A stretch of 64,000 nt of DNA from Legionella wadsworthii DSM 21896 = ATCC 33877 (lineage in GTDB: Bacteria; Pseudomonadota; Gammaproteobacteria; Legionellales; Legionellaceae), in the NCBI RefSeq assembly GCF_000701265.1, contig NZ_JNIA01000028.1, positions 1 to 64,000 of the forward strand, in the 5' to 3' direction. A model generated the notes under the pieces. That model ran no database searches and was not told the origin of the DNA. It saw only the letters and a program-made list of their open reading frames with translations. Made by a program: the position numbers and the translations under genes. The number at the start of each line of letters is the position of its first letter. Position 1 is the first letter of the stretch. This document shows positions 44,772 to 54,126 of the stretch, piece after piece.

Positions 44772-46655
44772 ATGTCAGAAAACTATACTGCCCAAGCAAT
44801 TGAAGTCTTAAGTGGACTAGAACCTGTTCAACGACGTCCAGGCATGTATACCGACACGACCCGTCCAAACCATTTGGCACAAGAAGTGATTGATAACAGC
44901 GTGGATGAAGTCTTGGCTGGCTTTGCGAGTAACATCCGCGTCACACTTCATGAAGATGGCTCTATTGAAGTGGAAGATGATGGCCGGGGTATGCCCGTTG
45001 ATTTACATCCCCAGTTAGGCTTGAGTGGGGTTGAGGTGATTATGACTCGACTTCATGCGGGCGGCAAATTCTCAGATAAAAACTATAGTTTTTCAGGGGG
45101 ATTGCATGGAGTAGGTGTTTCAGTAGTGAACGCACTCTCTGAACGTCTTGATGTGACCATTAAACGGAATGGAATTATTTATCAGATGTCTTTTGCCAAT
45201 GGTGAAAAACTCTGCGAACTGAATGAAACGGGTGTTACCAAGAAAAGGGATACCGGGACGATTATCCGTTTTTGGCCTAATGCAAAATATTTCGATACTA
45301 CCCGTGTTTCTTTGAAACATTTGATGCATGTGCTTCGAGCAAAGGCTGTCCTATGCACTGGCTTATCCATGACTTTTATTAATAAGGCCAGCAATGAGGA
45401 AACGCACTGGTGCTACGAACATGGTCTTGTGGATTATTTAAACCAATCATTACCTGATGGGGATTACTTACCTGAAGAACCCTTTAGCGGGGAGTTTAGG
45501 AGCGACGAAGCAACTGTAGATTGGGCTTTAGTGTGGTCTGGCGGCGGCTCGAGCGGTTTTAATGAAAGTTATGTCAATCTAATTCCTACGATTCAGGGCG
45601 GCACCCACGTTAATGGCCTTCGATCCGGATTATTCGATGCGATGGCTGAGTTTTGCGAACTTAGAAATTTATTGCCTCGAGGAGTAAAGCTTACAGCAGA
45701 TGATCTTTGGGAGCCTTGCCAGTACGTATTATCCGTTAAAATGAAAGAACCCCAATTCGCAGGCCAAACCAAGGAAAGACTCAGTTCACGCCAAATTTCT
45801 GCATTTGTCAGTAATGTCGTCAAAGATGCTTTTGCTTTATGGCTTAATCAACACAGAAATCAGGGAGAAGCGATTGCCTCTCTGGCAATAGAACGGGCAC
45901 AAAAACGTTTAAAACAAGCCAAACAAGTAGCTCGTAAAAGAGTAAGCCAAGGTCCTGCCCTTCCTGGTAAATTGGCTGACTGCCTCCAGACTGATTTGAC
46001 TCAAGCTGAATTGTTTTTAGTAGAAGGGGACTCCGCTGGAGGATCAGCCAAACAGGCACGTAATAAAGATTTCCAAGCCATTTTACCTTTACGGGGTAAA
46101 ATCCTTAATTCCTGGGAAGTGGATTCGTCTCAGGTACTGGCCTCTCAAGAAATTCATGATATTTCTGTTGCAATCGGTGTAGATCCGGGATCTTCAGATC
46201 TGAGCAGTCTTCGGTATGGTAAAATATGTATTCTTGCTGATGCTGATTCAGATGGCGCACATATTGCCACGCTAATTTGCGCTTTATTTGTACGCCATTT
46301 TAAGCCATTAGTCCAGGCTGGGCATGTATTTGTAGCGATGCCGCCCCTATATCGAATTGATGCAAATAAAGATGTTTATTATGCATTGGATGAAGAGGAA
46401 AAAAATCGTATTTTAAATAAATTGGCACAAAAAACACGAGCAAAAGCCAATGTTCAACGTTTTAAAGGTTTGGGGGAAATGAATCCTCTGCAACTTCGGG
46501 AAACGACAATGGATCCGAATACTCGAAGGTTGATTCAATTAACCATGGAAGATGAGGCTGGTGCAGAAGCAATAATGGATATGATGTTGAATAAAAAAAG
46601 AGCTGGCGATAGAAAACTCTGGTTAGAGAACAAAGGTAATTTGGCTGAAATTTAA
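44772..46655 (+). CDS. parE: DNA topoisomerase IV subunit B
   Basis: 627 residues, full length for gammaproteobacterial ParE. GHKL ATPase motifs: VIDNSVDEVLAG, DDGRGMPVD, GLHGVGVSVVNAL. The transducer domain follows, then TOPRIM motifs EGDSAGGSA and DADSDGAHI, and the C-terminal RFKGLGEMNP. With ParC it decatenates daughter chromosomes. The first residues, NYTAQAIEVLSGLEPVQRRPGMYTDT, match ParE better than GyrB, and the length is too short for GyrB. GAGAAA precedes the ATG. This is the clearest housekeeping anchor in the window. Confidence 0.97.
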   Translation: MSENYTAQAIEVLSGLEPVQRRPGMYTDTTRPNHLAQEVIDNSVDEVLAGFASNIRVTLHEDGSIEVEDDGRGMPVDLHPQLGLSGVEVIMTRLHAGGKFSDKNYSFSGGLHGVGVSVVNALSERLDVTIKRNGIIYQMSFANGEKLCELNETGVTKKRDTGTIIRFWPNAKYFDTTRVSLKHLMHVLRAKAVLCTGLSMTFINKASNEETHWCYEHGLVDYLNQSLPDGDYLPEEPFSGEFRSDEATVDWALVWSGGGSSGFNESYVNLIPTIQGGTHVNGLRSGLFDAMAEFCELRNLLPRGVKLTADDLWEPCQYVLSVKMKEPQFAGQTKERLSSRQISAFVSNVVKDAFALWLNQHRNQGEAIASLAIERAQKRLKQAKQVARKRVSQGPALPGKLADCLQTDLTQAELFLVEGDSAGGSAKQARNKDFQAILPLRGKILNSWEVDSSQVLASQEIHDISVAIGVDPGSSDLSSLRYGKICILADADSDGAHIATLICALFVRHFKPLVQAGHVFVAMPPLYRIDANKDVYYALDEEEKNRILNKLAQKTRAKANVQRFKGLGEMNPLQLRETTMDPNTRRLIQLTMEDEAGAEAIMDMMLNKKRAGDRKLWLENKGNLAEI

Positions 46656-46680
46656 ATTTGATTGTTCGTAATCAAAATAC

Positions 46681-46717
46681 GGTGACGGCCGAGCATCGTT
46701 GTATGCTCTAGCTCACC
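46681..46717. terminator. Hairpin between convergent parE and the membrane protein gene
   Basis: GGTGA (46681-46685) pairs with TCACC (46713-46717), enclosing GAGCAT/ATGCTC (46691-46696 and 46703-46708). The right arm includes the stop codon of the minus-strand gene. No strong T-run, so a terminator call is moderate. Confidence 0.5.
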
Positions 46718-48863
46718 ATTTGAATAATGGAATTAAATTAGAATAATCATCTGTCCATAGAAACTGTTCATTGCTTGCATTGAATTTCCAATTCGTTTCT
46801 TTTAACAGTTGCAATGCCAGATGCTCATTAGAAGTTAAGAACGCCCATTCCGAATTAAATTGACCTAATTTTAGATTCCCTGGATTATGGACATATAAGA
46901 CCATCAACTCTAAGGTTCTACCCGCTGCATTAATGACTGGCAATAATTGCAAGTGCCGATTACTTAAATGAATCAAAATACCCCCTTCCTTCTTCATTTT
47001 TCGCTGGTATAGGATAAATGATTCAAGAGTTAATAAATGAGCGGGGATTGCATCTGAATTGAAGGCATCAATCACCAATAAATCTTGGGAGTTGTTGGAT
47101 AAATGTTCTACAGCCAATCTCCCATCTTCTTTAATAAGATCTACCTTTGCGGGACAATCTCTTAGGTAAGTAAATAATTGATCATTTTTAGCAAGATCAA
47201 TCACTTGTTCATCAATCTCTACGACTTTGACTTGATCCTCTTTCCGGAATTGGCAAATCATGGTCCCGATACCGAGGCCAATAATAGTTGCTGACAAAGT
47301 ACTCCTTGTCTGCTGCATGATGGCAACGATTGGCTCACTCACCCCATAATAAGAGGTTAAGCCACTTGGTTTTTTTTCCCCCATGGCTTGTAATCCGTGA
47401 ATTGTTGACTGACTCATCAAGACATGGATGCCTTGTTTATCAATCACCTTTTTTACTCCGTAGAAATTTCGAATTTGTAATAAAATGGCATCCTCCTGTA
47501 ATAAGGGAGAAAAAATAAAAGTAAATAAAATAAATAAAGATAAAATCAAACTGCTCTTATTGTTTTGCCATATCACAATGACAATGAGTGCGGCAAGAGC
47601 GCATACTTGGAAAGAAGATAGCCCTCCTGGCCAATGGATCCCGATAAGGCTGTAGTGCAACAGCAGAATAACCAAAACTGCCAAGGGAATCCAAAAATTA
47701 TTACCTTTTGATCGCTTCGGTAAAGCAAATAAACTCAATAATATAGCCAAAGGATATTCATAAATTTGATCAAACCAATGCGGAGCCAAAATTCCATTAA
47801 ATATTCCAGCGAGTGCCCCACCCAATGCAAGGCAAAAATAATATAAAGTGAGCCATTGAGGTTTAGGCCTGCTGATGAATAATTGACGATGGCAAAGCAG
47901 AGATAAAATAAAAAAATTTAATAAATGAAACAAAATGTTATGCCAAACTTTCATTTGTCCTGAATTTAAAATAAAACCAATCATGGGAAAAATTAGAAAA
48001 AAAATACAGTTTCGTGAAATCCAGGGCAAAGTAACCCATGACTTTTTTTGAAATACCAGTACAAAAGTGAGCAGATACAAAGCCAAAGGCAAGACCCAAA
48101 ATAAGGGTGTTGCCGCAATATCCGTAGTGATATATAGAGTTACTCCAAGCATTAAACTGCAAGGAACAAAGCTTAAAAAAACCCAATAGAAAATACTTTG
48201 CCAAGGCCAGGCTTCTGATACCCCTTTTTGCTCTTTCAAGGGTTGATAACGATAGATGCCAATGAGACAACATAACAAAAGGACATAAAGAACATACCCT
48301 ATATTCCACAAATAAAATTGTTTTTTTAATCCAATAAAACGCTCCACCATCCAAGGGTAAGCTAATAAAGACAACAAACTCCCTAAATTAGAAGCTGCAT
48401 ATAGAAAATAGGGATCAGCAGCATCTTTTTCCTTGGTCTGGCTGTATGCAAATTGTAATAAAGGAGCTGATGCACCAATAATGAGTAGAGGCACTCCTAA
48501 TTGGGCCAGTAAACTGGAGAGGATGCTCCATTCAGGGGATTCATGAAGATATAAGGGGTGAAAAGCAAGAGGTAAGGCAAATAAACTCAGGACTACAAGT
48601 ACTATGTGTGTGATGCGCCATATCAGAGGATTATAAAAAATTCCCAGCACTGAGACATATCCATACGCGACTAATAACAGGATTTGAAAAAAAAGCATAC
48701 AGATCGTCCATACGGCAGGACTCCCTCCATAAACGGGCAACAAAGATTTAGCTACCATAGGCTGAATGCTGAATAAAAGAACGGCGCTTAAGAATAAACT
48801 GATGGGGAAAAGAAACCGCACGAAGTCATCCTTGGGGTAGATAATCCTAATTAATAGAAACAT
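46713..48863 (-). CDS. Polytopic membrane protein fused to spermidine-synthase-like domain
   Basis: 716 residues. Residues 15-450 hold about a dozen membrane segments, beginning with FPISLFLSAVLLFSIQPMVAKSLLPVYGGSPAVWTICMLFFQ, typical of the membrane half of these fusions. The C-terminal 240 residues are a SpeE-like Rossmann domain (TIIGLGIGTMICQF, KVVEIDEQVIDLAK, LLVIDAFNSDAIPAHLLT). The glycine motif is GLGIGT, not the GGGDG of true spermidine synthases, so propylamine transfer is uncertain. Such fusions are common in bacteria and have unknown substrates. Confidence 0.88.
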   Translation of the reverse strand: MFLLIRIIYPKDDFVRFLFPISLFLSAVLLFSIQPMVAKSLLPVYGGSPAVWTICMLFFQILLLVAYGYVSVLGIFYNPLIWRITHIVLVVLSLFALPLAFHPLYLHESPEWSILSSLLAQLGVPLLIIGASAPLLQFAYSQTKEKDAADPYFLYAASNLGSLLSLLAYPWMVERFIGLKKQFYLWNIGYVLYVLLLCCLIGIYRYQPLKEQKGVSEAWPWQSIFYWVFLSFVPCSLMLGVTLYITTDIAATPLFWVLPLALYLLTFVLVFQKKSWVTLPWISRNCIFFLIFPMIGFILNSGQMKVWHNILFHLLNFFILSLLCHRQLFISRPKPQWLTLYYFCLALGGALAGIFNGILAPHWFDQIYEYPLAILLSLFALPKRSKGNNFWIPLAVLVILLLHYSLIGIHWPGGLSSFQVCALAALIVIVIWQNNKSSLILSLFILFTFIFSPLLQEDAILLQIRNFYGVKKVIDKQGIHVLMSQSTIHGLQAMGEKKPSGLTSYYGVSEPIVAIMQQTRSTLSATIIGLGIGTMICQFRKEDQVKVVEIDEQVIDLAKNDQLFTYLRDCPAKVDLIKEDGRLAVEHLSNNSQDLLVIDAFNSDAIPAHLLTLESFILYQRKMKKEGGILIHLSNRHLQLLPVINAAGRTLELMVLYVHNPGNLKLGQFNSEWAFLTSNEHLALQLLKETNWKFNASNEQFLWTDDYSNLIPLFKW

Positions 48864-48980
48864 TGTATGATTACGCTATTGGATATTCAACTTAGCCACA
48901 TCATGATTATTTCCTTTTTAAACTTTTAAAATAGAGTCCTACCGGTTATATTTATTATTAGATCTTTCACCGGAGTAACT

Positions 48981-49586
48981 ATGGACGGTTTTCCCGATGT
49001 CGATGTGACCAATTATGAACAGATAAGAAACTCTATTAAAACAGGGGACCTTCTATTTGCTTCAGGAAATTCATTAATGTCGACCATGATTAAGGGTGCT
49101 ACGAACAGTGTGTGGAGTCATATTGCCTTTATTGTACATTTAGTTGCGGTGGATCGAATAATGGTTATGGAGAGTGTTGAAACCGTTGGGGTGCGCACTG
49201 TTCCCCTAAGCAATTATGTCCGTAATTACAATGGAAGCGGCCAAGGTTATCCAGGAAGGCTCATGTTGGCTCGTTATCAAGATTTTCCAACAGACTCCCT
49301 ACACAATCTTTCCAAACAAGCAATTGATTTGCTGGGGTTTCCTTACAATACTGAAGAAATACTTAGGATTGCTGCACGAATCGGAATGCACGCCTTTGGT
49401 TTTGATAAAGCAAGCCCAGAAGTCATTTCACAAAAAGCATTTATCTGTTCTGAATATGTTTATATCTGCTACAAATCTATTGGCATAACAATCGATTACG
49501 ATAAGTCAGGGTTTATTGCACCGGCAGATTTTGCACGTGCCCCTAAAGTGAAACCTCTAGGCTATATCACTACTCTGGCAAGTTAA
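48981..49586 (+). CDS. Permuted NlpC/P60 (YiiX/YebB-like) papain-fold protein
   Basis: 201 residues, no signal peptide. GDLLFASGNSLMSTMIKGATNSVWSHIAFIV carries the catalytic-type His47; VMESVETVGV supplies Glu64, and FICSEYVYICY supplies Cys156. The order His, then Cys, is that of the circularly permuted NlpC/P60 group (YiiX, LRAT-like), which can act as amidases or acyltransferases on peptides or lipids. GGAG precedes the ATG. Lack of a signal peptide makes cytosolic, or translocated, action more likely than peptidoglycan cleavage. Convergent with the CaaX-type gene. Confidence 0.85.
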   Translation: MDGFPDVDVTNYEQIRNSIKTGDLLFASGNSLMSTMIKGATNSVWSHIAFIVHLVAVDRIMVMESVETVGVRTVPLSNYVRNYNGSGQGYPGRLMLARYQDFPTDSLHNLSKQAIDLLGFPYNTEEILRIAARIGMHAFGFDKASPEVISQKAFICSEYVYICYKSIGITIDYDKSGFIAPADFARAPKVKPLGYITTLAS

Positions 49587-49615
49587 ATCCTGAAAAAAAT
49601 ATAAGGCAAAGGTAA

Positions 49616-50380
49616 TTAAATAACAATACAGCGACAACTGGAAGAGGTGCTTTCTTTTTCCTTTAGCGAGAGATATTGGATTTCGTCCTTTAAAGCGATA
49701 GGGAGACCGTTAAATTTAAGGTTACTTTTAGTGATTGCAAACATGGACAATCGAGACAGAGGGGACACTTGATTCAAAATAAAAAAGTTTTCAGGTGACA
49801 ATTGACTGCATCTTTTTTCTGATGCCGGTATCTTTGGAGGATCAAATTTTTCATCAAGCGCCTTTAAGTATTCAAAATAAACAGCTAAAGTATAAGACGC
49901 ATAGGGAGTTATATATAAAGGGCTGTTGGTTGCTCTCTGAATCACTGGCAATACCAACATCCAAACCTCGGAATATTGTATTTGCTGACTTTTCAGGGCT
50001 TTTAACGCTTTGTGATAGTTCTTAAGCCAGTCCTTACTTCTTTCAATATATCTTTGATAGGTATCCCCTCCTACAGAAGAAGGGGAAAGAGTTTTGTATT
50101 TAGAAATTTGAAGCGAAACCACCATGTTTAGGGCGCCTTTAATCATTTGCTCTAAATTTAAATAGGGGCAAAATTCTCGATGTTGTAAGAAGAAAATCAT
50201 CGCTTCGAACACATCCATATTCACTTCACAAGAATGACGTGTTGACTTAATATCGCCATGGAGCGCCTGAATAAATTTTTTAGAAAAGAGTTCCTCTAAT
50301 TCAAGTAAGTTATATTTTTCCGTCATAAAGCCCCAAAATTTTGAACAACACATTCCATTGGGAAATAGGCCTGCATTCAT
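49616..50380 (-). CDS. Uncharacterised protein ending in CaaX box (CIVI); candidate prenylated effector
   Basis: 254 residues, helical, no signal peptide or membrane span. The C-terminus is STSSSCRCIVI, a flexible Ser/Thr tail followed by Cys251-Ile-Val-Ile, a textbook CaaX box. The final Ile favours geranylgeranylation, and Cys249 two residues before could be palmitoylated. Bacteria do not prenylate proteins, while several Legionella effectors use host prenyltransferases, so this suggests a host-membrane-targeted effector. The body (LNLEQMIKGALNMVVSLQI, VWMLVLPVIQRATNSPLY) has no family I recognise. The start could be the ATG at 50326 (MTEKYNLLELEELF). Confidence 0.7.
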   Translation of the reverse strand: MNAGLFPNGMCCSKFWGFMTEKYNLLELEELFSKKFIQALHGDIKSTRHSCEVNMDVFEAMIFFLQHREFCPYLNLEQMIKGALNMVVSLQISKYKTLSPSSVGGDTYQRYIERSKDWLKNYHKALKALKSQQIQYSEVWMLVLPVIQRATNSPLYITPYASYTLAVYFEYLKALDEKFDPPKIPASEKRCSQLSPENFFILNQVSPLSRLSMFAITKSNLKFNGLPIALKDEIQYLSLKEKESTSSSCRCIVI

Positions 50381-50406
50381 AAGCCGTGGAATCGAAAAGT
50401 CTGTTT

Positions 50407-50847
50407 TTATTTTTCATCTGAAGCGGACTCCCCTATGCTTTTACAATCCTTTTCACCAAAAATAGCGGAGTAAAAACGGTAGTGCTTAAATTCCAATAAA
50501 TTATTACTGGGATCTTTTAAGAAAAAGGATTGATGTTCAATACGAGTATCCTTAAAACGTGTTTTCAATGGAATTTCAAAAGAAATACCATTTCTTTGAA
50601 TTCTGGTTTGAAAGTCTTCAAATTCATCCCGCTCTAGAAAAATTAATCCAAAATGCCGTGGGTAAATGCCATCTTGTAAGGGTGGTAGCCTTTCAATTTG
50701 ATGCGCCACAATTTGATGATTACCAAACTCAAAAATGAGGGCATGATGTGATTCCCTTCCTAAAGAAAAACCCAATTTATTTTGATAAAAGTCTTTGGCC
50801 AGATTAAGGTCGTGCACTGGAAAAGCCAGATGAAATAATGTATTCAT
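50407..50847 (-). CDS. VOC-superfamily protein 2
   Basis: 146 residues from the ATG at 50847; the TTG at 50856 in frame is an alternative. One VOC module: LFHLAFPVHDLNLAKDFYQNKLGFSLGRESHHALIFEFGNHQIVAHQ, RHFGLIF, and HQSFFLKDPSNNLLEFKHYR, where His and Glu are candidate metal ligands. The final tail (SAIFGEKDCKSIGESASDEK) extends past the fold. Activity not known; dioxygenase or glyoxalase-like chemistry is possible. A 16-codon ORF with its own ribosome site lies just upstream. Confidence 0.85.
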   Translation of the reverse strand: MNTLFHLAFPVHDLNLAKDFYQNKLGFSLGRESHHALIFEFGNHQIVAHQIERLPPLQDGIYPRHFGLIFLERDEFEDFQTRIQRNGISFEIPLKTRFKDTRIEHQSFFLKDPSNNLLEFKHYRFYSAIFGEKDCKSIGESASDEK

Positions 50848-50860
50848 AGGATTCAATGTG

Positions 50861-50911
50861 TTATTTAGTTATATTTTTAGAATTTTTACTCGTACTTTCT
50901 ACTGAATTCAT
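50861..50911 (-). CDS. 16-residue ORF upstream of VOC gene
   Basis: ATG at 50911 preceded by AGGAGTTTGCT. It encodes MNSVESTSKNSKNITK and ends 13 bases before the VOC start region. It is hydrophilic and unlike a regulatory leader with runs of one amino acid. The evidence is only the ribosome site and spacing. Confidence 0.3.
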   Translation of the reverse strand: MNSVESTSKNSKNITK

Positions 50912-50986
50912 AGCAAACTCCTATTGTTGTTTTATTCTATAATGTAAACAAAGTCAGGCAAAGCAATATAATATTTATGTTAATTC

Positions 50987-51685
50987 ATGAATAAGTATGT
51001 AAAAATATTTATTTTTTACCTTAGGTTTCCAGATAAAATGCATTTAAGTACAGTATTTAACTCTCTGATTCATATTGATGTTTACTTGAATACGATTGTA
51101 TCCACATATGGGTTTTGGACCTATTTACTATTGTTCGCAGTCGTTTTTTGTGAAACGGGTTTGGTAATCACACCTTTTTTACCTGGGGATTCGCTACTTT
51201 TTGCTGCAGGCAGCATTGCAGCGCAACCTGGAAACCCATTACAAATTTCCTTTTTATTCCTCTTATTATTTCTTGCATCCGTACTAGGAAACCAAATTAA
51301 TTTTTTAATAGGGCGATTATTGGGACCCCGTATTTTTGCGACGGATAAATCCTGGCTACTTAATAAAAAACATTTACAGGATACCCATCAATTTTATGAA
51401 AAGCATGGGGGTAAAACCATTATTTTTGCCCGTTTTCTTCCTATCATTCGCACATTTGCCCCTTTTGTCGCAGGTATAGGTACCATGCGTGTGGTCCATT
51501 TTTCCCTATATAATGTATTAAGCGCGTTAATCTGGATTTTTAGTTTGTTAAGTCTTGGGTATTTTCTGGGTTCAATTCCCTTGGTTAAAGAAAATTTTGC
51601 CCTAGTAATTTATGGAATTATTTTCCTTTCTCTTTTACCTCCTATTATCACTTTGTTCCATCGAAAAAGAACCTGGGGTGAATAG
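50987..51685 (+). CDS. DedA/SNARE-associated family membrane protein
   Basis: 232 residues, or 215 from the ATG at 51038. DedA features: ETGLVITPFLPGDSLLFAAGSIAA near 65-85, GNQINFLIGRLLG, and FARFLPIIRTFAPFVAGIGTM (the conserved F.R..P..R). The family transports phospholipid carriers such as undecaprenyl phosphate and is tied to envelope homeostasis. Four to five membrane segments. Neither start has a good ribosome site. Confidence 0.9.
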   Translation: MNKYVKIFIFYLRFPDKMHLSTVFNSLIHIDVYLNTIVSTYGFWTYLLLFAVVFCETGLVITPFLPGDSLLFAAGSIAAQPGNPLQISFLFLLLFLASVLGNQINFLIGRLLGPRIFATDKSWLLNKKHLQDTHQFYEKHGGKTIIFARFLPIIRTFAPFVAGIGTMRVVHFSLYNVLSALIWIFSLLSLGYFLGSIPLVKENFALVIYGIIFLSLLPPIITLFHRKRTWGE

Positions 51686-51740
51686 ATGCATCCCCACTCC
51701 TTTATTGAGAGTCTACCAGGTAAAACACCGAATCGAACAC

Positions 51741-53243
51741 TTATAAAATAAAGGATAATTCATGAGTGATAAATTCCTGGTGGAACCTTGCTAATAGATT
51801 CTCATAATGTTTAGAAACATCATTTAAATTTTTCTTGGTTTCATTCGTGTTAAGTATTTCTTTGAATAACATCGTCCTGAAAGAATGTGGATGGGTTTTT
51901 CCATTACTATTATTTTCCAAAAAATCAATTAAATATTTTTTAGCTTGATCAAGATCTTTCATATTTGAAAAATCGATGCTAAATTTTCTGGCTCTTATTC
52001 TACCCTCTTCACCATGCCGATGGAAAAATGAAAAAACTATACCCTCACTATAACTACAATAATCAATTACAGCTCGGTTCACTAACCGAATCAATTGATT
52101 TAATTCGTCCTGATTTTCTTTTGATGTAGGCATCTGAGCAGAGGTTGTTGATAATCTTTCTATGTACTCCTGCTTGTTTAAAGATGGGGTTTGCTTGGGC
52201 TTTTCTTTTTGTTGGGGCGAATCTGGCTGCAGAGTTGTACTCGGCGCATTTTTTAACGGCTTTGGAGCTGTGGATAAATCAGTTGGCCTGGTGCTAATCA
52301 GAGGAGATATGGTACCTAAAGAAGTTCTGATTGGTTGCTCGATTGTGTGGGTCAATTGTTTAGATACTCTAACCCGTGTCGTCCAGTGTATGTTACTTTC
52401 ATTTCTTAAGGTAATTACTGGATAAGCGGGTTTGTCCTGTCCATCCAGATGTCCTATGACATGTAGATTGACATGAAGCTGATCTGCTATTTCTTTCAAA
52501 TCAGAATGAGTAGCCCATCTGCCTTGTTCTTTAATCTTTTCGACGCCTTTTAGTATGACTGAATCTACATTGGCTTTATTGGCAAATATGATGTCTTGGT
52601 AAAATATTTCCTTCACATAAGCAATTTGAATTTGGCGTGCTTCTTTTTCATCTTTTTCTTGAATTTTGGGTAGCAGAGATTGAGCTGCCTCAATTGCTAA
52701 TTCCTGAACTTCTGAAGAAAAAGCTAATTCGTTAAATTGGCTTATCTTCGCTAATGAATCCCCCCTACCTAAATAATAGTCCACCAATTCGATGAATTTG
52801 CCGAATAGAGAAGTTGCTTCAATATTAGCTCGTCCATCTCCGATACTGGCTTCCGTTATAATACGATTGATGGGGTCATTTTGATAAATAATACAGGCTA
52901 TGCTTCTCAAAGACATTTGTAATTTGAATAGAAGATCTTTCTTATAATGCCTTGGGGAACGAGACAATTGTTCTAAATCAATCTCAAGAATTTCTTGCAA
53001 GCTTGTGTTTTGAAGACCTTGTATGACCCATTGATCATAGGTTTTGCTTTTTTCAAAAAGGCTACATTCTTTTTGAATGGTATCGATTAAACCTATAGAA
53101 AGCGCATAAAATCCGCAATCGCCACCACCTGGATTATCAATTAACAATTCACATATTTCCGGTGAAGAGTTATCTTTTCTGACTTCAGAGCTCCCCTTAA
53201 TCCTTGGGTGATCTGTGCCAATATCAGTTTTGGTTACAGCCAT
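51741..53243 (-). CDS. OTU-like cysteine protease (deubiquitinase candidate), effector-like
   Basis: 500 residues from the ATG at 53243 (GGAG seven bases upstream); the longer frame adds 14 residues. LLIDNPGGGDCGFYALSIGLI places Cys43 in an OTU-type catalytic loop. A helical insert of about 200 residues follows, then GRWATHSDLKEIADQLHVNLHVIG (243-264) and SNIHWTTRV with His286, the order found in OTU proteases. The long insert between Cys loop and His region recalls the Legionella OTU effectors of the Lot group. The usual Asp three residues before Cys is Gly here. The Pro/Thr-rich linker (300-370) and C-terminal helical domain could bind a target. Confidence 0.78.
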   Translation of the reverse strand: MAVTKTDIGTDHPRIKGSSEVRKDNSSPEICELLIDNPGGGDCGFYALSIGLIDTIQKECSLFEKSKTYDQWVIQGLQNTSLQEILEIDLEQLSRSPRHYKKDLLFKLQMSLRSIACIIYQNDPINRIITEASIGDGRANIEATSLFGKFIELVDYYLGRGDSLAKISQFNELAFSSEVQELAIEAAQSLLPKIQEKDEKEARQIQIAYVKEIFYQDIIFANKANVDSVILKGVEKIKEQGRWATHSDLKEIADQLHVNLHVIGHLDGQDKPAYPVITLRNESNIHWTTRVRVSKQLTHTIEQPIRTSLGTISPLISTRPTDLSTAPKPLKNAPSTTLQPDSPQQKEKPKQTPSLNKQEYIERLSTTSAQMPTSKENQDELNQLIRLVNRAVIDYCSYSEGIVFSFFHRHGEEGRIRARKFSIDFSNMKDLDQAKKYLIDFLENNSNGKTHPHSFRTMLFKEILNTNETKKNLNDVSKHYENLLARFHQEFITHELSFIL

Positions 53244-53343
53244 TAATATGCTCCAGTTGCATTCTAAGAACACAAAGATGTTCACATATTATGCTACGAG
53301 ATAATTTAACTCGCAATAGAATAATTATTTTAAAAATAATGGG

Positions 53344-54126
53344 TTAATTATCGATCAATATTTGTGAAATCATGCCATTTTGTATCCATCCTTTGAGAAG
53401 GGAGGCGGCCTTCATGCCTACTTCCTCAGGATTTATCCATTGACATAGTCCTTCACAAATTATTCCAAAAGACACGCTATTGGATAAATTATCTAACGCC
53501 CAAGCTTCTTCCTGAGACATACTGTAAAATTGAGTGATGTATTCAGGGGTGCGCCATATAACGCATGAAGTGGATATGGCATTTTGTTCTAATTGAGGTA
53601 GTTCGTGATCATGAGTCAAGGCACGCCAAAGTGGAACGGTATTACATAAAAAATTCACTCGCTGCAAGGAAGGATGAAGTACAAATTGAAGATTAGGCCA
53701 GGATTCGGGTAAGATAGCTGCCATCTCTTCCACCTGTACGACAGGCTCATCTACTGCATCGAAAGCCAAGCTCATTTTCCATTCAAACTCGGCAAGCTCT
53801 GCCAAGTGGGGATATTGTGGATAATTCAACTTGATAAAATCAGATAATAAATCACCAAACCAACGAATAGAGCGATAATTGGAAGGATGCGCTTCTATAT
53901 AATAGAGCGCTAGTTTGTTAAATTCTTCCGTGCCTAAATAAGCATATAAGGCTGGGAAATTAGTGCTCAAACTTTCAATCAGTCGGATCCTGTAAGCATC
54001 CCGATAAATTCCTAAACGGGTATCCACTGAAACCAGACCAGTCCCTATTATCGAATCATGGATGGTACCATTCCCTGATAACAGAAAATTTTGAAACTGA
54101 TCTTGCAACTGGAAAAGCTCACTCAT
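53344..54126 (-). CDS. HvfC/BufC-like protein (DUF2063)
   Basis: 260 residues. The N-terminal half has QFQNFLLSGNGTIHDSI, RLGIYRDAYRIRLIESLSTNFPALYAYLGTEEFNKLALYYIEAHPSNYRSIRWFG, the DUF2063 signature. It is the usual partner of DUF692 enzymes; the two act together to bind and modify a small Cys-rich precursor peptide. Overlaps the DUF692 gene by four bases (ATGA), indicating translational coupling. Probably supplies precursor recognition. Confidence 0.9.
   Translation of the reverse strand: MSELFQLQDQFQNFLLSGNGTIHDSIIGTGLVSVDTRLGIYRDAYRIRLIESLSTNFPALYAYLGTEEFNKLALYYIEAHPSNYRSIRWFGDLLSDFIKLNYPQYPHLAELAEFEWKMSLAFDAVDEPVVQVEEMAAILPESWPNLQFVLHPSLQRVNFLCNTVPLWRALTHDHELPQLEQNAISTSCVIWRTPEYITQFYSMSQEEAWALDNLSNSVSFGIICEGLCQWINPEEVGMKAASLLKGWIQNGMISQILIDN

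Noticed and set aside
51741-53243. Ulp1-like (C48) peptidase, because of the DCGFYAL string
   Set aside because: In C48 peptidases the His and Asp precede the Cys. Here Cys43 comes first and His286 later, as in OTU proteases.
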